A stretch of DNA of 64,000 nucleotides from Paraburkholderia eburnea (GTDB lineage: Bacteria; Pseudomonadota; Gammaproteobacteria; Burkholderiales; Burkholderiaceae): the NCBI RefSeq assembly GCF_002917095.1, contig NZ_PQGA01000001.1, positions 372,001-436,000 of the forward strand, read 5' to 3'. Positions 34,395-42,956 of this stretch are shown here, piece by piece. The position numbers and the translations under genes are program-made. Below the pieces are notes generated by a model, which was given only the letters and a program-made list of their open reading frames with translations, was not told where the DNA came from and did not search any database. Each line of letters starts with the position of its first letter. Within the stretch, counting starts at the first letter, position 1.

Positions 34395-36197
34395 CTACGC
34401 TCCGGCCAACGGTCCGATCATCGCGCCCGTGCGGCTCTCTGAAAAAGCAGGCGAAGAAACCGCTTCGCGCATCGATTCCGCGCACAACCAGGCTTCGAAA
34501 TCGGCCATCACCGCGTTACGCGCCTCGCGCGTGAAGAGCGCGTGATCGAGGCCCGGCAGCGTCAATGCACGCACGTTCGGCACGGCCTTGAGCGCGGCGA
34601 ACGAAGCGCCCAGTTGCAAACGCGCCTCTTCGAGACCGCTATCGTATTCGCCGTACACGAGGCGCAACTGCACCTTTTTCGCGTCGATGGCGTGGAGCAG
34701 CACACATGCCTCGTTGGCCGCGACGGGCCGCCCCATGCCGCGCGCGACGGCCTGCGTGCCCACACGCAACGCGCGGCGCGCAACACGTTTGGCAAGCACG
34801 GCGGCGATACGCAACGGGTTGCTATCGGTCTGGCCGCGCAGCGCGCGCTTCCATTTGTCGGCGCTGAATACGGCGTGCAGATAGGTCTTCGACGACACCA
34901 TGCGCTGCTCGCCTGGCGAGCGCGCCGCGCCGTCCCACGTGAACTTCTGCAGATTCACGCCGTACGCGGCGAAGATGTTCGGATGCAGCCCGCTCACGTG
35001 CAGACTCACGAATGCGCCGCCACAGACGCCGAACGCGGCGATGCGCGCGTGGCCGCGCGCCGCGAGCCAGTCCGCGCCGCTGGCCGCGTCGTCGCGCAGC
35101 GCGGTCGAATAAAGCATGTCGAGGTTGACTTCGGGGGCAGGCGGCTGCGCGTCGCCAAGACCACCGATATCCATGCGCAGCGACGCGATGCCTTGCTGCG
35201 CAAGCCGACGTGCAAGCAACACAGCAATACGTCCATCGCCGATGTGATGGGCCGCGCCGGTATTGATGAGCAGCACGGCGGGCGCGCCTGGCTGCGGCAT
35301 GTCGGGTTCGCAATGGATGCCGAAACAATGGTCGAAGCGAACGGGCCGCTCTGTCGCGCCCTCGCGTTCGAGACGCAGATAGGGTTGCGCGTCAATGGGT
35401 ACGCGCCGCGCGTCCTTCGGCGCGAATTGAAGGTCCTGTGCGAGCCACGCACACACGCGCGAGAAGGCATCGATCGGCTCCTCGCTATAAAGCGCTTCGA
35501 GAAAAAAGCGGTCCGATTCCTCGAAGCCGCCCTGCTCGACCTGCGCCCCAAGCGACGTATAGTGCGCAGCAAGCGAGGCCGCCAGATTCGAGCCGCTCGA
35601 ATCGAGCAGCAGCACGCGCCGCGCGGGCGCCTCTTTCGCGCGCATCAGATCGACGGCGGACAGCGTAGCGATATCGTCGCCATGCAGGCCAAAGCCGAAG
35701 GCTTCGACATAGGCCGCATCGTCAGCGATGGGCACCGCGCCCATGCCCGCCGACGTACTGAGCCAGCCTTGCCGATGAGCGCGCAATTCGCGGATATAAC
35801 GGCGTCCGGTGACAGGCGGCGCGAGCAGCACGAGATCGTCGATATTGCCATGACGTTGCGCTGCTGCGGCGGCGAGCGTCGCGCCCAGACGCAGGCCCAC
35901 GAGCGCAACGCGCGTGACGCCCGTCCACGCGCGCAGGTGGCGCACGGCCGCGCCGATACTCTCTATCCACGCCTCTACGCGGCCCGGATCGTCTTCCATG
36001 CCGGCGGCGTCGCCGGTGCCCGGATAGTCAAAGCGCAGCGTAGGCAGTCCCGCAGCGGCGAGACGCTCGGCCAGCTTGCGCCAGCCGCGATGCGTGCAAA
36101 GCGCGTCATAGCCGAACGGATTGCAAAGCACGACACCTGTGCGGCCATCGGCGGGATGCAGCCAGCCAAACGCGCCTTCGAAAACGACAGCGTTCAT
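34395..36197 (-). CDS. Tandem alpha/beta-hydrolase protein
   Basis: This 600-residue protein contains two alpha/beta-hydrolase domains in one chain (about 1-270 and 285-585). The first has LRFDYPGTGDAAG and a nucleophile elbow reading GLRLGA, with Arg103 in place of the serine, so this domain is probably inactive as an esterase. The second has LRMDIGGLGDA and the elbow FGVCGGAF with Cys392, as in dienelactone-hydrolase-like enzymes, and DHALFTRE near its end could supply the histidine. Single-domain relatives occur in exosortase-type exopolysaccharide clusters. It is convergent with the GH2 gene and divergent from the flippase gene. A role in releasing or transferring acyl groups is possible but not shown. 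Confidence 0.75.
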   Translation of the reverse strand: MNAVVFEGAFGWLHPADGRTGVVLCNPFGYDALCTHRGWRKLAERLAAAGLPTLRFDYPGTGDAAGMEDDPGRVEAWIESIGAAVRHLRAWTGVTRVALVGLRLGATLAAAAAQRHGNIDDLVLLAPPVTGRRYIRELRAHRQGWLSTSAGMGAVPIADDAAYVEAFGFGLHGDDIATLSAVDLMRAKEAPARRVLLLDSSGSNLAASLAAHYTSLGAQVEQGGFEESDRFFLEALYSEEPIDAFSRVCAWLAQDLQFAPKDARRVPIDAQPYLRLEREGATERPVRFDHCFGIHCEPDMPQPGAPAVLLINTGAAHHIGDGRIAVLLARRLAQQGIASLRMDIGGLGDAQPPAPEVNLDMLYSTALRDDAASGADWLAARGHARIAAFGVCGGAFVSLHVSGLHPNIFAAYGVNLQKFTWDGAARSPGEQRMVSSKTYLHAVFSADKWKRALRGQTDSNPLRIAAVLAKRVARRALRVGTQAVARGMGRPVAANEACVLLHAIDAKKVQLRLVYGEYDSGLEEARLQLGASFAALKAVPNVRALTLPGLDHALFTREARNAVMADFEAWLCAESMREAVSSPAFSESRTGAMIGPLAGA

Positions 36198-36480
36198 GGA
36201 ATGCCTCTTTGCTCAAGGTTCGGCTCAGGGATCGCGCGTCATGTGGCCATGAAATACGGCGTAAGGGGAATTTAATTTCAAGCCTCGCGCCGCTCCGTGC
36301 GCCGACGCACAAACTCACCTGCATCGCGAGTCCAGAATGGCTTCACGCGTCGTCGGCGCGCACGTGCCCGTATGCTCCAACCGCATGCGACGCGGCGCGC
36401 CGGCGCGCTCAGGACCGCACGACCATAACAGCGCGACCCGATCGCGCCCGGAACCGCGCCCACGGCGCGATGGACGCATC

Positions 36481-37971
36481 ATGATCGCCAGGCCCAGCCT
36501 CAAACGCAGCGCGACGTTCAACTTCGTCGGCAGCATCCTGCCGATGCTGATTGCGTTCGTCACGACGCCCATCTATCTGCAGCACATTGGCGCTGCGCGC
36601 TATGGCGTGCTCGCGATCGTCTGGATGGTGCAGGGGTATTTCGGCTTTCTCGATCTGGGGCTGTCGTCGGCGACGTCGAACCGCATCGCCCAGCTTTCCG
36701 AAGCCACGCCCGCCGAACGCGAATCGGTCCTGTGGACCGCGCTGGTCGTTAACGCCGCGCTCGGCATCACGGGCGGCGTACTGCTTTACGGGCTGTTGCG
36801 CGCGCTGATCGGCCACTTCGACATGGGGCCGGCGCTCACGGCGGAACTCATGCCTGCGCTTCCCTGCGTGGCCTGTCTCGTGCCGCTCTCGAATCTCATC
36901 AGCGTGTTCAACGGCGCGATGATCGGGCGCGAGCGCTTCGGCGCGCTCAATGCCGTGCAAATGCCCGTCACGCTGCTCTATCAACTCGTACCGCTGGGCG
37001 CGGCGCTGCTGTTCGGGGCAAGCCTGAACTATCTCGTGTATGGGACGCTCGTCGCGGGCATTGCCGCGCTCACGCTGAACGCCGCGGTGGTCTGGCGCAT
37101 TTTTCCGCTGCGTTTCGCGGGTGGCCCCCGTCGCGAACTGGTGGGCAAATTGCTGTCGTACGGCGCGTGGATCAGCGTCACGAGCCTGGCGCAGCCGCTG
37201 CTCGAAACCGCCGACCGCCTCATGATCGGCAGCGCGCTCGGGCCGCAGGCCGTCACCTGGTATCAGGTGCCGTTCAATCTGGCCGGGCGCATCAAGCTCC
37301 TGCCGAGCGTGCTCACACGCACGCTGTTTCCACGGCTCTCCTCGCTCGACCCCGTGCACGCCGCCGAACTCTCCGCGAACACGATTCGCGGCCTCGCCGC
37401 CGCGCTCACGCCGATGACCGTGTTCGGCATGTTCCTCATGCATCCGTTTCTCACGCTTTGGGTCGGCCAGGAATTCGCGTTGCACGCCATGTCCGTGGGC
37501 GAGGCGATCCTGCTGGGCATCTGGATCAACTCGCTCGCATCGATCGCGGCTTGCCATCTGCAGGCGACCGGGCGTCCCGGCATCGTCGCGCGTTTTCAGG
37601 CCTACGAAATGTTGCCTTTCTTCGCGCTGCTCTGGTGGGCGATGCACAGCTTCGGCGTGCTGGGCGCGGCGCTTGCATGGAGCGCGCGCTGCCTGCTCGA
37701 CGGCGTGTTGCTATTTCATGCCGCGCGTCTGGACGTGGGCCGCGCGGGCGCGGCGCGCCTGCTCGCAGTGCCCGCGTTGATCGTGATGGCCGCGTTCGGC
37801 GCGACGCTGGCTTTAGCGCCGCTCACGTTCGTTAGCGTCGCAACGTGGATCGGCCTCACCGTGCTGGCGCTCGCGTGGTCGGCGCGCACGGAACCGCAAG
37901 CGTGCGCACGCGTGCTCGGCCTCGTCGCGTCGATGCGTAACTACACGCGGCGTTGGGCGCAAGGCCAATGA
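36481..37971 (+). CDS. Wzx-like polysaccharide flippase (MOP superfamily)
   Basis: This 496-residue protein has twelve to fourteen predicted helices and the N-terminal segment ATFNFVGSILPMLIAFVTTPIYLQHIGAARYGVLAIVW, the clearest hallmark of oligosaccharide flippases; DLGLSSATSNRIA follows. It should turn lipid-linked repeat units from the cytoplasmic to the periplasmic face for polymerisation. It is the only flippase gene in the window, so it may serve the operon at 9-20 kb, the glycan begun by the WecA-like enzyme, or both. The ATG at 36481 aligns with relatives. The glycoside hydrolase gene follows with a 4-bp ATGA overlap. Confidence 0.9.
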   Translation: MIARPSLKRSATFNFVGSILPMLIAFVTTPIYLQHIGAARYGVLAIVWMVQGYFGFLDLGLSSATSNRIAQLSEATPAERESVLWTALVVNAALGITGGVLLYGLLRALIGHFDMGPALTAELMPALPCVACLVPLSNLISVFNGAMIGRERFGALNAVQMPVTLLYQLVPLGAALLFGASLNYLVYGTLVAGIAALTLNAAVVWRIFPLRFAGGPRRELVGKLLSYGAWISVTSLAQPLLETADRLMIGSALGPQAVTWYQVPFNLAGRIKLLPSVLTRTLFPRLSSLDPVHAAELSANTIRGLAAALTPMTVFGMFLMHPFLTLWVGQEFALHAMSVGEAILLGIWINSLASIAACHLQATGRPGIVARFQAYEMLPFFALLWWAMHSFGVLGAALAWSARCLLDGVLLFHAARLDVGRAGAARLLAVPALIVMAAFGATLALAPLTFVSVATWIGLTVLALAWSARTEPQACARVLGLVASMRNYTRRWAQGQ

Positions 37972-39287
37972 ACCGGCCAGGCCTGATCGCACGCGCGACG
38001 CTGCGCGCAATGCTCGCTGCCGTCCTGATCGCCGCGCAGCCATTGCCGGCGTGCGCCGCCGACGCACTTCCAGGCAAGGAAGTTCGCGCGATGAGCACGA
38101 GCGCTTTTCTCGACTCCATCGCCGTCAATATCCACATCACCTACACGGACGGCGCCTACGCCGACGCACGCAAGGTCGCCGACGATCTCGTGTGGCTCGG
38201 CGTCCATCACGTGCGCGAAGGCACGCCAGCAAATAATTTTCCGTTTTCTACCTATCTCGCGCTCGCGCAGCGCGGCATCAAGTTCAATCTCGTGGTCCAC
38301 GGCGAACTCGACGATTCGCTCAGGCAACTCGACCGTCTTGCCGCCGCCGCGCCCGGCAGCATCGCTGCCGTGGAAGGCTACAACGAGATCGATAATTTCC
38401 ACATGAGCTATCAGGGCCGCACGGGCGAGGCGGCGGCGCTCGACTCGCAACGCGCGCTCTACGCGCACGTGCACGGCAACAAGGCACTCGCAGGCGTGCC
38501 GGTCTATGATCTGACCGGCTTCAATCTTCAGCATGTCGAGACGCGTGCGGGCAGCGCCGATTTCGCCAATCAGCACGCGTATCCGCAGAACGGCGACCAG
38601 CCCGCATCGAATGGGAGCGGTCCGGCGTGGATCGCGTGGGCGGCAGACGCGGCGAGAAAGTATGGACTGCCTATCGTGATGACCGAATTTGGCTACTTCA
38701 CGATTCCGCAATCAGGCTGGATATATGTAGGCGTGGATGAAGCAACGCAAGCGAAGGGCGTGCTCAACGGCTTGTTCTCGGCGGCGCGGCTTGGCGTGAC
38801 TCGCACGTATATTTACGAACTGCTCGACGAAAAGCCCGATCCGCAAAATACCGACAACGGTATGCACTTCGGCCTGTTCCGCAACGACCATACGCCCAAG
38901 CCTGCCGCCAGCACGATCCGCAATCTCACGGCGATCCTGCGGGCCACGCCATCGGGTCCATCGAATAATAATTCGCCATCCTATACGTTGAGCGGGATGC
39001 CCGTTTCCGGGCGCAGCCTCCTGCTCTCAAGGGCCGACGGCCACTCCCTGCTCGCGCTCTGGAACGAAGTGCCGTTCTGGGACCGTGCAACGGGCAAACC
39101 GCTCAATGCGGGCGGCGTAAAAGTGCAGGTGGAATTCGATCACGCGATGCGCAGCGTCGCGCTCTACGATCCGACGGTTTCCGCCGATCCGCAGATGCGC
39201 GTCGATGCGCCGCTGAAGATGACGCTGGATGTGCCCGACCACGTCATCCTGCTCGACGTGACAACCGGCATAAAAACGGGCCGTTGA
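37968..39287 (+). CDS. Secreted glycoside hydrolase (clan A TIM barrel)
   Basis: This 439-residue protein has an N-terminal signal peptide with cleavage likely after PACAA. The catalytic TIM barrel shows the two glutamates of clan-A glycosidases: EGYNEIDNF (acid/base Glu140) and IVMTEFGYF (nucleophile Glu240). A small beta-rich C-terminal domain follows. It would act in the periplasm or outside the cell, for example cutting or trimming the polysaccharide during export. The exact GH family is not certain (GH39- or GH5-like). It is translationally coupled to the flippase gene (ATGA overlap), which links it to transport of a specific glycan. Confidence 0.8.
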   Translation: MNRPGLIARATLRAMLAAVLIAAQPLPACAADALPGKEVRAMSTSAFLDSIAVNIHITYTDGAYADARKVADDLVWLGVHHVREGTPANNFPFSTYLALAQRGIKFNLVVHGELDDSLRQLDRLAAAAPGSIAAVEGYNEIDNFHMSYQGRTGEAAALDSQRALYAHVHGNKALAGVPVYDLTGFNLQHVETRAGSADFANQHAYPQNGDQPASNGSGPAWIAWAADAARKYGLPIVMTEFGYFTIPQSGWIYVGVDEATQAKGVLNGLFSAARLGVTRTYIYELLDEKPDPQNTDNGMHFGLFRNDHTPKPAASTIRNLTAILRATPSGPSNNNSPSYTLSGMPVSGRSLLLSRADGHSLLALWNEVPFWDRATGKPLNAGGVKVQVEFDHAMRSVALYDPTVSADPQMRVDAPLKMTLDVPDHVILLDVTTGIKTGR

Positions 39288-39295
39288 ACGCAGCC

Positions 39296-40330
39296 TTATC
39301 GACTCTTCACGAGATTGCGCAGCGCAAAGAACGGCCGATACACGCAAGGAAACGCTGCATAAAGAAACATGCGCAGCTTGAAACCCAATTTGACGCCTTT
39401 GGCGCCCAGCAACAGGCCGAGCTTCGTACCCAGCCCTGCCTTCGCGAACACATCGCGCGCGTAATGCTCGCGCGCGAGTTTGGGCACGAGCAGCGCACGC
39501 ATTTCGTCGCTAACGCCCGCAATCTGCGCATCGCGCTGAAACTGTTCCGATTCGGCCAGCCCGAACGCCGTCGTGAGCTTCACGCGCGCGACAAACTGCT
39601 CGACGGTGCGATAGCGCTTCTTGCCCGACAAACCACCGCGCCGATAGCGCACCAGCGGCTCGCGCAGGCTGTACGCGCCGCCCGTCATGACCGCGCGAAA
39701 CGTCATGATCTGGTCTTCGGCCATGGCGCCGGGCAGCATCGGCCCGAAGCGCTCGAACAGCCGCCGCGACCACGCGTGCGAAGCGCCGACGACCCACGGA
39801 CGCTCGCGCTCCCAGTCGTCGAAATGGCGGTACTGGCCGAGATCGGTCGGCGCGATGCGGCCAGCATCCGGCGACGCGCTGTCGATCTCCACGAGGTCGG
39901 AGGCGATCAGATCCACGCGTCGCCCGAGCCCATTCCAGCATTCGACCAGACGCGCGCAGCGCTCGGGCACGGAGACATCGTCGCCCGCCGCGACGATGAG
40001 CAGTTCGCCATGACTCATCGCCGCAAGCTGCGAAAGATGCGCGGTGATGCCCGCATTGCGTTCGTTGCGGTTGAGCACGAGGCGATGCGGGCCGCGATAG
40101 TCGCGTGTGGCGGCTTCGACGGCGGCCCACGTGCCGTCGGTCGAGCAATCGTCGGAGATCAGGATTTCGAGCGGCGAATACGTCTGCGCGAGCGCGCCTG
40201 CGATGGCGTCGGCGATCACACCGGCCTGGTTGTACGTGATCAGCAGCATCGAAACCAGCGGACGCGCGGCATCGTGCGCTGCCCGCTCTTCGCGTGATGC
40301 CTGATCGGCGTGTTCGTTATCCTGATTCAT
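39296..40330 (-). CDS. Glycosyltransferase family 2
   Basis: This 344-residue GT2 protein has VSMLLITYNQAGVIADAIAG as the first strand-helix of the GT-A fold, ILISDDCSTDGTW as the first acidic site, and IVAAGDDVSVPERCARL in the place of the DXD motif. PGAMAEDQIMTFRA carries the ED pair. The first 25 residues are charged and disordered. The ATG at 40330 is chosen; a GTG at 40348 would add six residues. It converges with the glycoside hydrolase gene (8 bp between stops) and diverges from the WecA-like gene. It probably extends the lipid-linked sugar started by that enzyme. Confidence 0.87.
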   Translation of the reverse strand: MNQDNEHADQASREERAAHDAARPLVSMLLITYNQAGVIADAIAGALAQTYSPLEILISDDCSTDGTWAAVEAATRDYRGPHRLVLNRNERNAGITAHLSQLAAMSHGELLIVAAGDDVSVPERCARLVECWNGLGRRVDLIASDLVEIDSASPDAGRIAPTDLGQYRHFDDWERERPWVVGASHAWSRRLFERFGPMLPGAMAEDQIMTFRAVMTGGAYSLREPLVRYRRGGLSGKKRYRTVEQFVARVKLTTAFGLAESEQFQRDAQIAGVSDEMRALLVPKLAREHYARDVFAKAGLGTKLGLLLGAKGVKLGFKLRMFLYAAFPCVYRPFFALRNLVKSR

Positions 40331-40565
40331 CGGCTCTGAAATGCGCACGCGATGGACGCTGCGGCGTAGTTATCGTCGCTGGGAACGTGTAAGTTGACGC
40401 GGCCGCAAGAGCGCTGTAGCGGCATTCGTGGCGGCGCGGGCGGCCATACTATCATGCGGGCCAGACGGCTCGAAATCGCGGCCGGAACGCGGCCCTGTCC
40501 GAACATTTCCGGCACGGCAATCATGCACCTTGAAGGACACGCCCAGGCGCGCCCCGCCGCCTTTG

Positions 40566-40571
40566 TATAAT
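40566..40571 (+). promoter_or_regulatory. Perfect sigma-70 -10 box before the WecA-like gene
   Basis: TATAAT at 40566-40571 lies 36 bp before the ATG at 40608. A TTGAAG at 40530-40535 is too far away (30-bp spacer) to be its -35 box, so the promoter would be weak or activator-dependent. Confidence 0.4.
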
Positions 40572-40607
40572 CCCGCATTCCCCTTTTGCGCCCTGCGTTT
40601 ACCTTTC

Positions 40608-41711
40608 ATGCTTAGTTTCGCACTCGGCTTCATCGTCTCACTGCTGGTCACGCTGCTGATCGTGCGTTATGCGCATCTGCATGAAAGGTTTTCCGTCGAT
40701 TCCGACCTGGCGGGCGTGCAGAAATTTCACGCGCGTCCGGTGCCGCGCATCGGCGGCGCGGGCATCCTGGTCGGGCTGATCGTCGCCGCGGCGCAGTTGC
40801 ATGGCGCGTATCCGGCGGTTTCGGGCGGCATTCTCGGCATCGTCGCGTGCGGGCTGCCCGCTTTTGCCGCGGGTCTCGTCGAGGATCTGACCAAGAAGGT
40901 TTCTCCGCTCGCGCGCCTGATCTGCACCATGGCGGCCGCCGCGCTCGCGTATTTTCTGCTGGGCATCGCGGTCACGCGCATCAGCGTGCCGCCGCTGGAT
41001 TTCCTGCTCTCGTATGCGGCGATTTCCTGCGTCATCACCGTGCTCGCCGTCGCGGCGCTCGCCAATGCGATCAACATCATCGACGGCTTCAACGGCCTCG
41101 CCTCGATGGTCGCGTTCATGATGTTCGCCTCGCTCGCCTACGTGGCCTTCCAGGTCCACGATCCGGTCGTGCTCTCGGCATCGTTCATCATGATGGGCGC
41201 GGTGCTGGGCTTCTTCATGTGGAACTTCCCGGCCGGCCTGATCTTTCTCGGCGACGGCGGCGCGTACTTCATCGGCTTCATGCTGGCCGAGCTGTCGATC
41301 CTGCTGGTGATGCGCAATCGCGATGTCTCGGCGTGGTATCCGGTGCTGCTGTTCATGTACCCGATCTTCGAGACCTGTTTTTCGATCTACCGGAAGAAGT
41401 TCGTGCGCGGCATGTCGCCGGGCATCCCCGACGGCGTGCACCTGCACATGCTCGTCTACAAGCGGCTGATGCGCTGGGCCGTCGGCGCGCGCACCGCACG
41501 CGAGCTGACGCGCCGCAATTCGCTCACCTCGCCGTATCTCTGGCTGCTGTGCCTGATCGCGGTGATTCCGGCCACCCTGTTCTGGCGTCACACGCTGCAT
41601 CTGTTCTGCTTCGTGGTGGTGTTTGCGCTCACTTACGTGTGGCTTTACGTGAGCATCGTGCGGTTTCGCTCGCCCAAGTGGCTCGTGGTGCGCAAGCATC
41701 GGCGGACTTGA
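40608..41711 (+). CDS. WecA/MraY-like UDP-sugar:undecaprenyl-phosphate phosphosugar transferase
   Basis: This 367-residue protein has about eleven helices and belongs to the polyprenyl-phosphate N-acetylhexosamine-1-phosphate transferase family. Conserved cytoplasmic motifs are present in order: HARPVPRIGGAGI, GLVEDLTKKVSP (Asp pair region), NAINIIDGFNGLAS (metal/nucleotide site) and IFLGDGGAYFIGF, then a basic loop with DGVHLHMLVYKRLMR, where HxHxxxxKR is typical. It loads a HexNAc-1-phosphate (GlcNAc, QuiNAc or FucNAc) on undecaprenyl phosphate and so starts a glycan different in chemistry from that of the WbaP-like enzyme at 18.8 kb. O-antigen, enterobacterial-type glycan or protein glycan are all possible. 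Confidence 0.9.
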   Translation: MLSFALGFIVSLLVTLLIVRYAHLHERFSVDSDLAGVQKFHARPVPRIGGAGILVGLIVAAAQLHGAYPAVSGGILGIVACGLPAFAAGLVEDLTKKVSPLARLICTMAAAALAYFLLGIAVTRISVPPLDFLLSYAAISCVITVLAVAALANAINIIDGFNGLASMVAFMMFASLAYVAFQVHDPVVLSASFIMMGAVLGFFMWNFPAGLIFLGDGGAYFIGFMLAELSILLVMRNRDVSAWYPVLLFMYPIFETCFSIYRKKFVRGMSPGIPDGVHLHMLVYKRLMRWAVGARTARELTRRNSLTSPYLWLLCLIAVIPATLFWRHTLHLFCFVVVFALTYVWLYVSIVRFRSPKWLVVRKHRRT

Positions 41712-41773
41712 GGGCCGTCGGCACGCCGGCGCATGTGGCCCCGGTTCACGCGTACAATCGACCCGATGACAGC

Positions 41774-41801
41774 GCCTGATGGTGGGCATCAGGCGGGTTT
41801 T
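41774..41801 (+). terminator. Rho-independent terminator after the WecA-like gene
   Basis: An 8-bp stem (GCCTGATG at 41774-41781 with its complement at 41787-41794) and a five-base loop are followed by GGGTTTT. It lies 63 bp after the stop codon. Confidence 0.75.
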
Positions 41802-41853
41802 CGATGTATTCGTTGAGTTCGTTGCTGGGGATTCCATCAAAAGGAGAGCCGAT

Positions 41854-41997
41854 ATGAGCCACATGAAGCGTTACCTTGCGTTTGCCCTTGCCCTCTTTGC
41901 CGTCACGCTCGCTGCGTGCAACACGATTGCCGGCGCGGGCGAAGATATCTCGAAGGGCGGCAACGCCATCACCAATTCGGCCGACAAGGCGAAGTAA
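41854..41997 (+). CDS. Entericidin A/B family lipoprotein
   Basis: This 47-residue lipoprotein has a short signal peptide and lipobox LAAC (cysteine at about residue 19), then NTIAGAGEDISKGGNAITN, the hallmark of entericidins. These small toxin/antidote-type lipoproteins are stress-induced and sit in the cell envelope; in Burkholderiales usually a single copy occurs. The ATG at 41854 has AAGGAG seven bases upstream. It has its own transcript, framed by terminators on both sides. Confidence 0.92.
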   Translation: MSHMKRYLAFALALFAVTLAACNTIAGAGEDISKGGNAITNSADKAK

Positions 41998-42057
41998 GCC
42001 CCCAGCCAGATAAGTTCGTAGCCAGGCATCCGTCAGTTCGCTTCGCCTGACGCCACC

Positions 42058-42099
42058 AGGGCCGCTCCCGCACCGTGCGCGAGCGGCCCTTCTGCTTTT
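42058..42099 (+). terminator. Rho-independent terminator of the entericidin gene
   Basis: A perfect 10-bp stem (AGGGCCGCTC with its complement) with an inner CGCAC/GTGCG pairing is followed by TTCTGCTTTT. It starts 61 bp after the stop codon. Confidence 0.85.
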
Positions 42100-42291
42100 C
42101 AATGGCTCGCGCCCTTTTTTGCGCGCGGCAGTCGCCGCCGTTCCGGCCAAAAAGTTCGTGCACCCTGCACCGCCGTCGGGCGCGAAAGCGCTACCCTTGA
42201 TATTCGCGCCGCACTGCGCCGCGCGAGTCCACTCATCGCTTCGGCAGCGAATTTCGTTGCGTTCGGCTGGAGCACTGGCAGGGAGGCAAGC

Positions 42292-42744
42292 ATGTCGAAG
42301 TCGATCTGGGTCGTCGTCGCTAACCGCGTGACTGCGCGCATTTTCACGACCGAAAATCCGCTGGGCGCCATCGAGGAGATCGAAACGCTGCTCCATCCGG
42401 AAAGCCGCGTGCCTGAACAGAGCCTCGTCAGCGACCGCTCGGGCCGTACCGAGCGCTCGGCCGCGGGCCGCCAGTCGAGCGATCCCGATACCGCCCACCA
42501 CGAGCACGAATCCACGGTGTTCGCCGCGCAGGTCGCCACCACGCTCGCCAAGGCCCGCAGCGATGGCCGCTACGGCACGCTCGTGCTCGCCGCGCCGCCC
42601 GCCTTCCTCGGCGTGCTGCGCAAGGCGCTGGACGCGCAGACGAAGAGCCTCGTCACGCTGGAACTCGACAAGGATCTCGCGCTGCTCGACGCGCGCACGC
42701 TGCGCACGCACTTCCCGGAGCGGCTGGTGCGCGCGCAGATCTGA
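42292..42744 (+). CDS. Host attachment family protein (release-factor-like baeRF fold)
   Basis: This 150-residue soluble protein begins SIWVVVANRVTARIFT, which with TLVLAAPPAFLGVLRKAL and the ending DLALLDARTLRTHFPERL is typical of the host-attachment family first named in Agrobacterium. The family shares the fold of archaeo-eukaryotic release-factor domains and is now thought to act on ribosomes rather than in attachment. The ATG at 42292 has GGGAGG upstream. It is convergent with the XapX gene, with only 9 bp between stops. The function in this organism is not known. Confidence 0.85.
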   Translation: MSKSIWVVVANRVTARIFTTENPLGAIEEIETLLHPESRVPEQSLVSDRSGRTERSAAGRQSSDPDTAHHEHESTVFAAQVATTLAKARSDGRYGTLVLAAPPAFLGVLRKALDAQTKSLVTLELDKDLALLDARTLRTHFPERLVRAQI

Positions 42745-42753
42745 ACCGCAAAA

Positions 42754-42930
42754 TCACCCCGCCAGATGCGCGATGCAGGTGCGCACGAAGCCGATGGCAT
42801 GCTCGCCCGCGAGCATGCCCAGCAGGCCGATCAGCGCGATGGTGGGCGGCGCGGGCGATTTCACGTCGAGCACGCTGTAAAGCAGGCCCGCGAGGGTGCC
42901 CACGGCGAACGAAACCAGATAAGCCTTCAT
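42754..42930 (-). CDS. XapX domain-containing small membrane protein
   Basis: This 58-residue protein starts MKAYLVSFAVGTLAGLLYSV and continues with SPAPPTIALIGLLGMLAGE, the two hydrophobic helices and central Pro-rich turn that define XapX (DUF1427). It is found next to dehydrogenases and transport genes in many Proteobacteria; its role is unknown. The ATG at 42930 follows GGGAG. The upstream gene on the same strand, 26 bp away, is a quinone-oxidoreductase-like dehydrogenase, so they are probably one operon. Confidence 0.88.
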   Translation of the reverse strand: MKAYLVSFAVGTLAGLLYSVLDVKSPAPPTIALIGLLGMLAGEHAIGFVRTCIAHLAG

Positions 42931-42956
42931 GACGGACTCCCGAATTCGAAACCGGT

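Noticed and set aside
34542..36275. A 577-codon plus-strand open frame opposite the tandem hydrolase gene
   Set aside because: It mirrors the third-position GC bias of the hydrolase gene and shows no domain.
40530..40571. TTGAAG with TATAAT as a complete promoter for the WecA-like gene
   Set aside because: The spacer is 30 bp, far beyond the 15-19 bp used by sigma-70; only the -10 box is kept as a weak feature.
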